From an uncultured Pseudomonadota bacterium (GTDB lineage Bacteria > Myxococcota_A > UBA796 > SXON01), in assembly GCA_903844155.1 (NCBI GenBank), contig CAIMSU010000294.1, forward strand, positions 1 through 59,225: 59,225 bases of DNA, in the 5' to 3' direction. Made by a program: the position numbers and the translations under genes. Positions 27,827 through 35,806 of the stretch are shown here, piece by piece. The notes beneath the pieces were generated by a model. It searched no databases and was not told the origin of the DNA. It saw only the letters and a program-made list of their open reading frames with translations. Each line of letters opens with the position of its first letter. Positions within the stretch are counted from its first letter, which is position 1.

Positions 27827-30342
27827 CCACCACCCTCCCGATCGACGCCTACGTCGCCCGCAACGCCGAGGAGAACCCCGATGGCGTCGCGCTGATCGAC
27901 GGCGATCGGGCGATCAGTTGGGCGGCCCTGGACGACACGGTTGGGCGGTTGGCGACGGCCCTGCGCGGGCTCGGGCTGCGGCCCGGCGGCGTCCTCCTCG
28001 CCTTTCCGCAGCGAAGCTGGGAGCTGCCGGTCGTGTTCCTCGCCACGGCGCGCGCGGGCGGTGTTTTCGTCACGATGGACGCCTCCGATCCCGCTCGGAT
28101 CGGCGCCGTTCTCCGGCTGGCCCGGGTTGACGTCGTCTACGCGCCACGGGCCGCGGACGGGGAGGTTGCCCGCGGCCTCGCCCCCAACCCCGAGCGCCTC
28201 ATCGCTGGAGAGTCCGCGATCGACGGGCTGATCGAGGCCACGCCCCTCGCGATGGGCGCGTCCGAGGACGCGACCGTGGTCTGCTACCTGAACATCACGA
28301 GCGGCAGCAGCGGGACTCCGAAGGCGGCGTGCACCACGCACGCCAACATCGTCGCCAACACCGTGGCGGTCCTCGGCGCGTTCCCGTTCACTCGCGAGGA
28401 ACGTTTTCTCTGCTTGTTCGCCGCACACTCACACCCCCACGAACATTTTGTACGTGGGCTCGTGGCCGGCGCGACCTCGGTCATGCTCGACACCTTGCGT
28501 CCCCGCACCGTGATCCGCGCCCTGCAGGATCACCGGGTGAGCTGGCTTTTTGCCATCCCGAGCGTGTTCGAGCTGCTGCTCGCGCAGGTCCAGCCGGGCG
28601 ACAGCTTCCCGGCCCTGCGCTACGGCGAGGCGGGCGGCAGCGTAGTGACCGCCGACCTTGCGCGACGCGTCGAAGCCCGGCTTGGTTGCCGCTTCCTCCC
28701 GATCTGGGGCTGCACCGAGACCACGGGCGTCGTCCTCCACGTGCCACCCTGGGAGGCCGACCGCAGGCTCGATCTGCTCGGCAAGCCCGTGGCACCCTAC
28801 CGGGTCCGCGTGATCGAGGTCGATGCCGCCTCGGGCGTTGGTGAGCTGTGCGTGCACGGCCCCGGCGTCGTGGGCGGGTACCTGGACCCCGCCGACGGGG
28901 CAGGGCGTTTCGAGGACGGCTGGTACCGCACGGGTGACCTCGTCTCCGAGGAAGAAGGCGGGTATCTCCGCTTCATGGGGCGGCGGGAGGAGATGATCAA
29001 GGTCGCTGGCGAAAAGGTCTACCTGCTCGACGTGGAGCGTGTCCTCGCGAGGCTCCCCGGCGTGCGGCAGCTTGTGGTCGTGCCGGCGAGCGACCCCCTC
29101 CGCGGAGAGGTGCCGAGGGCCGTGATCGTCGCCACTCCCGGCAGCGCCCTCACGCGCGCCGACGTGATCGCATGGAGCCGTCGGCACCTGCCCGCCGCCA
29201 TGGTCCCCCGCGTCGTCGAGTTTCGCGACGAGCTGCCGTGCGGGCCCTCCGGCAAGGTGAACAAGCGCGCCGTCGCCGAGCAACGGCCGTGTCCCGTCGC
29301 CATGGCGGTCAACTCCATGCTCATCGCAGAGCGCCCGATAGACGAGGTTTTTCGCCTCGCCGGGGGCGCACGGGAGCCCGGCGGTGCCCCCGTCGTCGTC
29401 GACCTGCGCTCGCGGCGCGATCCCGCGTCCGACCCCGACCGTTCCTGGGCCGTCGCCCATCACAATTCCGACTTTGACATCGGCGATCCCTGCTCCGTCG
29501 CCCGCGCCGTCGCCCTCTCCCGCGCGCACGCCGTCCCGATCGCCATGACCAGCGCGTACATGGGCGCCTGCCTCCCGGGCGACCGCGAGTACGGCCGGCA
29601 CGTCATCGGCATGGCGTATCGCCTCGCGGAGGCGGCTCCAGACGGCACGTTGATCCTCCGCGTGCTGGGGGGCGACCTCTACGCCCGCGCCCGGAGCATG
29701 CCGGGGAGATGGGAGGATATTCGCCGACAGCTCCGCGACGAGAGCCTCGCCACCCTGCGCTACTGGGAGGGCATCGCTCGCGACCAGGGCCGGCGCTGTG
29801 GGCGCCGCGTGATCCTCGGCCTGGAGGTGCACCACGGGCAGTACCTCTCCGACCTCCACGACATCCACCACTGCGCCCGCGGCCTGCGCGATGTCGGCTG
29901 GGACTACGTCGGCTTCATCGACGACCCCGCCAATCGCTTCATCGCGAGCGAGGGCGATCTGCTCGGCGCGCTCGACTTCGCGCGGATGGTCCGGGCGTGG
30001 GGCGGCCGGGTCATCGCGTACCACGTGAAGGACGTGCGGTACCTCTCGACGTGGAACCAGTTCCACCCGCAGCCCATCCAGCGCGTCGGCGAGCGGATCT
30101 TCGTGTGGGGAACGAACAAATACGAGTGGGTCGGGCTGGGCGACGGGGAGGTGGACCTTGCCCAGACGATGATGGCCGCGGAGACCCTCGCTCAGCCGCC
30201 GCACCCGTTCTGCATGGTGTCGACGGAGTACGTCGCAGCGTCGTGCGACGAGGCCGATGCAGCGGCGACGATCGAGAGCTACTCGGCGTTGATCCGGGAG
30301 GGTCGGGTGGTTGTGCGAGAGGCGGGCGCCCGCGTCGCCTGA
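27823..30342 (+). CDS. Fusion of an AMP-forming acyl/aryl ligase with a xylose-isomerase-like TIM barrel
   Basis: This is an 839-residue two-domain enzyme. Residues 1-490 are a complete ANL-superfamily adenylation domain: P-loop TSGSSGTPKA (about 159-168), GCTETTG, YRTGDLV, GRREEMIKVAGEKV and the catalytic Lys K478 in GPSGKVNKR. From about residue 494 a TIM-barrel domain of the AP-endonuclease-2/sugar isomerase type begins, with all expected metal ligands: E668 (LEVHH), D700/D701 (FIDDPAN), H734 (YHVKD) and E802 (STEY). There is no carrier-protein or condensation domain. The first domain probably activates a carboxylate as AMP ester or thioester, and the second would isomerise or cleave a small polar substrate. 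I know of no characterised protein with this order. Confidence 0.88.
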   Translation: MTTTLPIDAYVARNAEENPDGVALIDGDRAISWAALDDTVGRLATALRGLGLRPGGVLLAFPQRSWELPVVFLATARAGGVFVTMDASDPARIGAVLRLARVDVVYAPRAADGEVARGLAPNPERLIAGESAIDGLIEATPLAMGASEDATVVCYLNITSGSSGTPKAACTTHANIVANTVAVLGAFPFTREERFLCLFAAHSHPHEHFVRGLVAGATSVMLDTLRPRTVIRALQDHRVSWLFAIPSVFELLLAQVQPGDSFPALRYGEAGGSVVTADLARRVEARLGCRFLPIWGCTETTGVVLHVPPWEADRRLDLLGKPVAPYRVRVIEVDAASGVGELCVHGPGVVGGYLDPADGAGRFEDGWYRTGDLVSEEEGGYLRFMGRREEMIKVAGEKVYLLDVERVLARLPGVRQLVVVPASDPLRGEVPRAVIVATPGSALTRADVIAWSRRHLPAAMVPRVVEFRDELPCGPSGKVNKRAVAEQRPCPVAMAVNSMLIAERPIDEVFRLAGGAREPGGAPVVVDLRSRRDPASDPDRSWAVAHHNSDFDIGDPCSVARAVALSRAHAVPIAMTSAYMGACLPGDREYGRHVIGMAYRLAEAAPDGTLILRVLGGDLYARARSMPGRWEDIRRQLRDESLATLRYWEGIARDQGRRCGRRVILGLEVHHGQYLSDLHDIHHCARGLRDVGWDYVGFIDDPANRFIASEGDLLGALDFARMVRAWGGRVIAYHVKDVRYLSTWNQFHPQPIQRVGERIFVWGTNKYEWVGLGDGEVDLAQTMMAAETLAQPPHPFCMVSTEYVAASCDEADAAATIESYSALIREGRVVVREAGARVA

Positions 30343-30358
30343 ACGTTACCTTCCGAAG

Positions 30359-30484
30359 GTGGTCCCCCAACCCCCGCTCGTCATCGGCCCCCTTGAGATC
30401 GCCGCGTTTCTGTTGGCGAACGTCATCATCTGCGTCATCTGCGGGCCGAAGCTGCTCGTGGACTGGCGCCGGTGGCGGAGCTGA
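30359..30484 (+). CDS. Putative 41-residue single-pass membrane peptide, TatA-like
   Basis: GTG 30359 opens a short frame that starts 17 bp after the fusion gene. The peptide begins VVPQPPLVIGPLEIAAFLL, has one hydrophobic helix (about residues 11-28), then GPKLL and a basic amphipathic end WRRWRS. A short helix, a GPK hinge and an amphipathic tail resemble the N-terminus of TatA/TatB, but the usual long tail is absent. No strong SD is visible. It may be a membrane anchor for the preceding enzymes, or chance. The coding call rests on composition and position only. Confidence 0.4.
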   Translation: MVPQPPLVIGPLEIAAFLLANVIICVICGPKLLVDWRRWRS

Positions 30485-30586
30485 CGGGGGCCAGTGCTGG
30501 CGCTGGGCAAACATAGCGTCTGTATCCCCCTGAAATCGCGAGGATGGCGAGTCGGATTGGCCCCCAGCGCCGTTCCGGGCGCGAGA

Positions 30587-30610
30587 TTCGCCGAGCGCCG
30601 GGATCGGCGG
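30587..30610. repeat. 24-bp palindromic dispersed repeat, copy 1
   Basis: TTCGCCGAGCGCCGGGATCGGCGG is identical to 41551-41574. It contains a CGCCGA/TCGGCG inverted repeat able to form a hairpin. The surrounding 30485-30619 is otherwise gene-free and contains further short complementary words (CCCTGAAA/TTTCAG; GGCGCTGGG/CCCAGCGCC). Confidence 0.8.
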
Positions 30611-30619
30611 CGGTCCCTT

Positions 30620-31918
30620 TCAGCGGGCCCTACGCGCCCACCAGGCCATGCGCTCCTTGATCGTCTTCTCGTTGGCGATGTCGGTCGGTTCGTAGAACGT
30701 CACGCGATCAACCAGGGCATCTGGCAGGTATTGCTGGCGGACGTAGTGGTCCGGGAAGTCGTGCGGGTACTGGTAGCCCTCGCCCCGGGTGCCGCTGCGC
30801 AGGTGAGCGGGGACGGGCAGGGCGCCGGAAGCGCGGACCTGCTTCAGCGCGGCATCCACGGCTTTGTACGCCGCGTTGCTCTTTGGCGCGGTGGCGAGGA
30901 AGGTGCAGGCCTGGGCCAGCAGGATCCGCGCCTCCGGCATGCCGATCCGCGCGATCCCCTCCATCACCCCGACGGCCACGCTGATCGCGCGTGGCTCGGC
31001 ATTCCCGACGTCCTCCGAAGCGAAGATGACCATGCGCCGGGCGATGAACATGGGGTCCTCGCCGCCCTCGATCATCCGCGCCATCCAGTACATCGCGGCG
31101 TCCGGGTCGCTCCCGCGCATCGACTTGATGAAGGCGCTGACGACGTCGTAGTGGGCGTCGCCATCGCGATCGTGGAGGATGGTGGCGCCGAGGGTGGCCA
31201 GGGTCGCGAGCGTGAGGACGGGACCGTCAGCCCGGTCGGCGAGGGCTTCGAGGTAGGTGAGGGCGCGGCGGGCGTCGCCGTCGGTGACGCGGATGATGGC
31301 GTCGAACAACCCGTTTTCCGCGGTCCAGCGGCCGGCGAGGCCGACGGGGTCGGTGAGCGCGCGGTCGAGGAGGAGGCGCAGGGCGTCGGGGGGGAGCGCC
31401 TGCAACGCGAGGATCTCGCAGCGGCTCCGCAGGGCAGGAATGAGCTGGAACGCCGGGTTTTCGGTCGTCGCGCCGAGGAGGACGATGCGACCGGACTCCA
31501 CATGTGGGAGGAGGGCGTCCTGCTGCGCCTTGTTCCAGCGGTGGATCTCGTCCACGAACAGCGCGAGCCGCCGCCGGGGGGCGAGATCGCCAGGAACCTC
31601 CGCCTCCAGGGCGATCAACGCCTTCAACTCCTTCACGCCGTCCAGCACCGCGGAGAGCGACTCCATCCGGTAGCCGACGTGCGCGACCAGCGCGCGCGCG
31701 AGCGTGGTCTTGCCGGTGCCGGGCGGTCCCCAGAGCACCATCGATCGCAGCCGACCCTGATCGAGGGCCCGTCGTAGCGGTGTGCCCGGGCCGAGCAGGT
31801 GCTCCTGGCCAACCACGCCGTCCAGGGTTGCGGGTCGCATCCGCTCTGCCAACGGCGCAACGAGCCGCGCGGCCTGCGGGACACCGCCGACGAGGGCGCC
31901 GGGCTCAAACTCGGGCAT
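30620..31918 (-). CDS. rarA: Replication-associated recombination protein A (RarA/MgsA AAA+ ATPase)
   Basis: This 432-residue AAA+ clamp-loader-like ATPase acts at stalled replication forks. The ATG at 31918 gives the family N-terminus with PLAERMRPATLDGVVGQEHLLG. Walker A is GPPGTGKTT (about residues 62-70), Walker B is FVDEIHRWN, sensor 1 is GATTENPAF and sensor 2 lies in GDARRALT. The C-terminal tetramerisation domain contains SDPDAAMYWMARMI and SEDVGNA, as in E. coli RarA. It is transcribed away from the biotin carboxylase gene, with only 35 bp between the two starts. Confidence 0.95.
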   Translation of the reverse strand: MPEFEPGALVGGVPQAARLVAPLAERMRPATLDGVVGQEHLLGPGTPLRRALDQGRLRSMVLWGPPGTGKTTLARALVAHVGYRMESLSAVLDGVKELKALIALEAEVPGDLAPRRRLALFVDEIHRWNKAQQDALLPHVESGRIVLLGATTENPAFQLIPALRSRCEILALQALPPDALRLLLDRALTDPVGLAGRWTAENGLFDAIIRVTDGDARRALTYLEALADRADGPVLTLATLATLGATILHDRDGDAHYDVVSAFIKSMRGSDPDAAMYWMARMIEGGEDPMFIARRMVIFASEDVGNAEPRAISVAVGVMEGIARIGMPEARILLAQACTFLATAPKSNAAYKAVDAALKQVRASGALPVPAHLRSGTRGEGYQYPHDFPDHYVRQQYLPDALVDRVTFYEPTDIANEKTIKERMAWWARRAR

Positions 31919-31953
31919 GCCCCCAGAGTACCCCGGCGCGCTACGTTGGACCG

Positions 31954-33387
31954 GTGACCCGCACGCTCCTGATCGCCAACCGCGGCGAGATCGCCGTTCG
32001 CATCGCCCGAACAGCGCGGGAGCTGGGCCTTCGCACCATCGCCGTCTACTCGGATGCGGACGCGACCGCCCTCCACGTCGCGACCTGCGACGATGCCGTC
32101 CGTATCGGCCCGCCATCACCATCCGCCTCCTACCTGAACGTCCCAGCGCTTCTTGCCGCCGCCAAGGCGACTGGCGCGCACCTCATCCATCCCGGCTACG
32201 GTTTTCTCTCCGAGAACGCCGATTTTGCCGACGCCGTCGAGGCCGCCGGGATCGAGTGGGTGGGGCCGACCGGGGCGAGCATGCGGGCGCTGGGGTCAAA
32301 GCTCGGCGCTCGGGCCGTCGCCACCTCCCTCGGCATCCCCGTCCTGCCGTCCGCGAGACCCGGCGAGTCGTTCGCAAACGTCGGCTTTCCGCTCCTCATC
32401 AAGGCTTCGGGCGGGGGCGGCGGGCGAGGGATGCGGCGGGTCGACGACGCCTCCGGCGTGGACGAGGCGGTCGAGGCGGCGCGCGCCGAGGCCCTCGCGG
32501 CGTTCGGGGACGACACGGTCTACGCCGAGCGTCTACTGCTTTCACCGCGGCACATCGAGGTGCAGGTGTTCGGGGACGGTGAGGGCGGGGTCTCCGTGCT
32601 GAGCGAGCGCGACTGCTCGATCCAGCGGCGTCACCAGAAGCTCATCGAGGAGGCGCCGTGCGCGTTTCTCGGCGATCTCCGCGGGGTGTTGCACGAGCGG
32701 GCGCGCGCCCTGGCGGCGTCGGTCCGGTACCGGTCGGCGGGGACCGTGGAATTCCTGTGGGACGGGCAGGAAGCCTGGTTCCTCGAGATGAACACGCGGC
32801 TGCAGGTCGAGCACCCGGTCACGGAGATGGTGCTGGGGTTGGACCTCGTGGCGGCGCAGCTGCAGCGTCGGCTGCCCGCGGAGAGCGAGCCGCAGGGGCA
32901 CGCGATCGAGTGCCGGGTCGTCGCTGAGGACCCCGCAGCGGGCTTTCTACCCGCGCCCGGCCGGCTCGGCGTCGTGCGCTGGCCACGCGGGCCCGGCGTG
33001 CGCGTGGACGAAGGCGTGCGTGAGAGCGGCGGCCCCGGAGCGTCCGCGGGCGACGTCGTCCCGCCCGACTACGACGCCTTGATCGCCAAGATCATCGTCC
33101 ACGCCCCGACCCGCGAGGCGGCCCGTCAGCGGATGCTCCGCGCGCTCGAGGACACCGTCGTCACCGGCGTTCCCACGACCATCGAGCGGCTCATCGACAC
33201 GCTGCGCGACGGCGCGTTCATCGCCCAGAACCACTCGACCGGCACCCTCGCGGACGTCGTCGCCGGGGACGTCGACCCGGCGCTCGTCCTGGCTGCGGCG
33301 GCGTTGGCGACCGCGTCGCCGCGGGCTGAGGTCGGGGGTGGTGGCCCCGCGGCCGGGCCCTGGCAGACCGTGGGACGGTGGGCGTGA
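31954..33387 (+). CDS. Acyl-CoA carboxylase biotin carboxylase subunit
   Basis: This 477-residue ATP-grasp enzyme carboxylates biotin with bicarbonate. The GTG at 31954 gives the family start RTLLIANRGEIAVRI. The ATP-grasp glycine loop is KASGGGGGRGMR (about residues 150-161), followed by HIEVQVFGDGEG, RDCSIQRRHQKLIEEAP and EMNTRLQVEHPVTE. It resembles propionyl/methylcrotonyl-CoA carboxylase alpha subunits, but the biotin domain is on the separate next gene. It overlaps that gene by 4 bp (GTGA). Confidence 0.93.
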   Translation: MTRTLLIANRGEIAVRIARTARELGLRTIAVYSDADATALHVATCDDAVRIGPPSPSASYLNVPALLAAAKATGAHLIHPGYGFLSENADFADAVEAAGIEWVGPTGASMRALGSKLGARAVATSLGIPVLPSARPGESFANVGFPLLIKASGGGGGRGMRRVDDASGVDEAVEAARAEALAAFGDDTVYAERLLLSPRHIEVQVFGDGEGGVSVLSERDCSIQRRHQKLIEEAPCAFLGDLRGVLHERARALAASVRYRSAGTVEFLWDGQEAWFLEMNTRLQVEHPVTEMVLGLDLVAAQLQRRLPAESEPQGHAIECRVVAEDPAAGFLPAPGRLGVVRWPRGPGVRVDEGVRESGGPGASAGDVVPPDYDALIAKIIVHAPTREAARQRMLRALEDTVVTGVPTTIERLIDTLRDGAFIAQNHSTGTLADVVAGDVDPALVLAAAALATASPRAEVGGGGPAAGPWQTVGRWA

Positions 33388-33884
33388 GCGGCTGGCGCAT
33401 CAGCGGCGGGCCCGGAGCCGTGCGGGCTGAGGCGGTCGTGCGGGTGGACCATGCCGCCGGGACGGTGACCGTGGAGATGGGGCCGACGAAGAGGGTGTTT
33501 GGGATGGTGCGGTCGGGCGACGGGTGGGTGTTGTCGGAGGGCACGACGCGTACGCGGGTCGTCGCTGTCGCCGGGGAACGGGAGACGGAGGTGGTGGTCG
33601 ACGGGCGCCGACGGGTCGTCGCCGTGGCCGCGCCGGGAGCGAAGGCCCCGCCGCCGATCGTGACGCCACCGATGCCGGCTGTGGTGTCGCGGCTGCTGGT
33701 CGACGATGGCGCGGAGGTGAAAGAGGGGCAGGGGTTGGTGACGGTGACGGCGATGAAGATGGAGCTGACGTTGCGGGCACCGCGGGCGGGGATGGCGCGG
33801 GTCCGCGTCGCGGTCGGGGACCGGGTGATGCCCGGCGATGTGCTGGTGGACGTGATCGTTGCGACGGACGGGAGCAGGCCATGA
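33384..33884 (+). CDS. Biotin carboxyl carrier protein
   Basis: This 166-residue protein has a poorly conserved, beta-rich N-terminal 90 residues and a C-terminal biotinyl domain. The biotinylation motif reads TAMKMELTL, the canonical AMKM with the acceptor Lys at about residue 130, in the usual PMPAVVSRLLVDDGAEVKEG...GDRVMPGDVL frame. It carries carboxybiotin from the carboxylase upstream to an unseen carboxyltransferase. The GTG at 33384 overlapping the upstream stop was chosen over the GTG six bases earlier. Its stop overlaps the next ATG. Confidence 0.9.
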   Translation: MSGWRISGGPGAVRAEAVVRVDHAAGTVTVEMGPTKRVFGMVRSGDGWVLSEGTTRTRVVAVAGERETEVVVDGRRRVVAVAAPGAKAPPPIVTPPMPAVVSRLLVDDGAEVKEGQGLVTVTAMKMELTLRAPRAGMARVRVAVGDRVMPGDVLVDVIVATDGSRP

Positions 33885-34636
33885 GTTGGACGGACGAGGG
33901 ACTGGTGGCGACCTACACGATCGACCGGCCCGCCGCGCGAAACGCGCTGGACCTGGCGACGATCGAGGAATTGATGGCGGGGTTGGAGGAGCGGGCGGGA
34001 AGCTCGGACCTTCGCGTCGTCGTGGTGACGGGCGCCGGGTCCAAGGCTTTCTGCGCGGGCGCGGACCTGGCGGGGCTGGCCGGAAACCCCGGTGCGAGGC
34101 GGACAGCGGGCGCCCGCTACGCGGCCCTGCTGGCGCGGATGCTCGGGTACCCGCGCCCGATCGTCGCACGGGTGAACGGCGCGTGCATGGCAGGCGGCTG
34201 GGGGCTGCTGCTGGCCTGCGATCTCGCCGTGGCCGTCGACACCGCGACGTTCCAACTGCCCGAGGTGAACGTCGGGATGTGGCCGATGATGGTCGGCGCG
34301 TTGCTCGTGCCGCTTGTTGGGCGCCGGACCGCGCTGGACCTGGCGTTGACCGCGCGCAAGCTGGACGCGGGGGAGGCGCTGCGGCTCGGGTTGGTCAACC
34401 GGGTCGTCCCGGACCTGGGCGCCGGGGTGGCCGACGTCGTCGCCAGCCTGCTCCGGGTGAGCCCCTCTGCGCTTCGAATCGGGCGCGGCGCCTGGGCCAT
34501 GGCCGACGGCAAGCCCGTCGCCGACGCGCTCCCCGCCCTCGCCGACGCGCTCGGGGACTTGATGGAGACGGAGGACGCGACCGAGGGCTTCGTCGCGTTC
34601 CTCGAGAAGCGGCCGGCGGTCTGGCGGGATCGGTAG
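33881..34636 (+). CDS. Enoyl-CoA hydratase/isomerase (crotonase) family protein
   Basis: This 251-residue crotonase-fold protein has an oxyanion-hole region KAFCAGADLAGLAG (about residues 47-60), NGACMAGGWGLLLACDLAVA and FQLPEVNVGMWP. Of the two catalytic glutamates of classical hydratases, only the second (LPEV) is present. The first position is Leu, as in several methylglutaconyl-CoA hydratase-like or decarboxylase members. The gene order carboxylase, biotin carrier, crotonase recalls leucine or isoprenoid catabolism (liu/atu) clusters, but the carboxyltransferase gene is not in the window. Confidence 0.87.
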   Translation: MSWTDEGLVATYTIDRPAARNALDLATIEELMAGLEERAGSSDLRVVVVTGAGSKAFCAGADLAGLAGNPGARRTAGARYAALLARMLGYPRPIVARVNGACMAGGWGLLLACDLAVAVDTATFQLPEVNVGMWPMMVGALLVPLVGRRTALDLALTARKLDAGEALRLGLVNRVVPDLGAGVADVVASLLRVSPSALRIGRGAWAMADGKPVADALPALADALGDLMETEDATEGFVAFLEKRPAVWRDR

Positions 34637-34645
34637 GTTCTGCTC

Positions 34646-35452
34646 GTGTCCGTCCATGTCAGCGTCACCGGCCTCCTCCCGTGGATCGACGCGCGCCGCT
34701 TGCTCGGGCCGGGCGATTGGACGTTCGACGGCCCCACCGCCCGGGCAGACCTCGCCATCCACGCCGCCGCCGATCTCGACGCTCGGCTGCACAACGTCGC
34801 CATCGGTGGCTCGCCGATCCGCGTGGAATGCCGCCCTCCGCTCCCTCGCCCCGCCGTTCGCGCTGCTCGCACCACCGACGCCCGCCGCCGTCGGGACGCC
34901 ACGCCCGGCTTCCTACGCCCCGGGGTCCGGCTCGACGAGGAGGGCCGGGTCTCGCTCACGCCCGAGGCCATCGCCGCCGAGATCGGGCGTCGCTACGCCG
35001 GCCGTACGGTCATCGACGCAGGCTGTGGCGCGGGTGGGAACGCGATCGGGTTCGCGCGCGCGGGCTGTCGCGTGATCGCGGTCGAAAGGGACGCCGGGCG
35101 GCTCGCGGATGCCCGCCACAACGCCCGCATCTACGAGGTCCTCGACCGGATCGAGCTCGTCCCTGGCGACGCCGTCGAGGTCGCCGCGCGCCGGGCGTCA
35201 CCGGAGGCGGTGCTCTACGTCGACCCGCCGTGGGGGGTGGACTGGGCGCGGTCCGGGATGGGTCTGGAGGCGTTGCCGTTGCTGGAAGCGTTTGTCCAAC
35301 ACGGGATCTTTGCGAGGTATGGCACGGTCCTCCTGAAGGTGCCGCCGTCGTTTCGGGCTGGCGAGATCGAGGGCGCGCGCCCGGAGGCCGTGTACGGCTT
35401 GAGCGCGGGCGACAGCCGCAGGGTCAAGTTCCTTCTTGTGACGCGCGCTTGA
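34646..35452 (+). CDS. TGS1-like / class I SAM-dependent methyltransferase
   Basis: This is a 268-residue methyltransferase. SAM motif I is VIDAGCGAGGNAIGFARAG (about residues 130-148), followed by VIAVERDAGRLADARHNA and the active-site DPPWGVDW (about 191-198). The combination of DAxCGxGGN and (D/S)PPWG resembles the trimethylguanosine-synthase (RNA cap guanine-N2) family, so an RNA or nucleotide substrate is a reasonable guess. About 115 N-terminal residues form an unrelated domain. Start is GTG 34646. Confidence 0.78.
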   Translation: MSVHVSVTGLLPWIDARRLLGPGDWTFDGPTARADLAIHAAADLDARLHNVAIGGSPIRVECRPPLPRPAVRAARTTDARRRRDATPGFLRPGVRLDEEGRVSLTPEAIAAEIGRRYAGRTVIDAGCGAGGNAIGFARAGCRVIAVERDAGRLADARHNARIYEVLDRIELVPGDAVEVAARRASPEAVLYVDPPWGVDWARSGMGLEALPLLEAFVQHGIFARYGTVLLKVPPSFRAGEIEGARPEAVYGLSAGDSRRVKFLLVTRA

Positions 35453-35464
35453 TACACCGCGCGG

Positions 35465-35770
35465 ATGCCCACCCCCGACGACCTGCCTCCCGAAACGCCC
35501 CAACCGCCCACGATGGGCCAGACCGCCGCGCGCGTTGGCGGTGCTGCCGTCGGCATGCTCATCTGGGGGTACGTCGAACGTACACTCTGGAGGATGATCC
35601 GCCCATATCTCCCGCAGACCATCATCAAGCACATCGAGCGCGCCATCGAGCGGTTCGTCGACAACCTGATCTGGGGCTGCGTGTTCACCGTGTTCTTCAT
35701 CGGGGTGTTCTCGTGCGCCATCCTCGGCACCGTCGGCATTGTCATCTACGCGCTGCTCACGTCGCACTGA
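35465..35770 (+). CDS. Small two-helix membrane protein, function unknown
   Basis: This 101-residue protein has a Pro-rich N-terminus (about residues 1-16). A moderately hydrophobic stretch (VGGAAVGMLIWGYV) precedes an amphipathic region RMIRPYLPQTIIKHIERAI and a strong C-terminal TM segment (about residues 68-98, IWGCVFTVFFIGVF...). I do not recognise a family. It follows the methyltransferase by 12 bp, so it may be co-transcribed. Confidence 0.65.
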   Translation: MPTPDDLPPETPQPPTMGQTAARVGGAAVGMLIWGYVERTLWRMIRPYLPQTIIKHIERAIERFVDNLIWGCVFTVFFIGVFSCAILGTVGIVIYALLTSH

Positions 35771-35806
35771 CGGGCCCGGACCGGCGTTTCCGGATAATCG
35801 CCGGCG

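Noticed and set aside
28429-30204. 591-residue minus-strand frame opposite the fusion enzyme
   Set aside because: The plus strand has complete adenylation and TIM-barrel motifs; the opposite frame has His/Asp/Ala-rich shadow composition and no motif.
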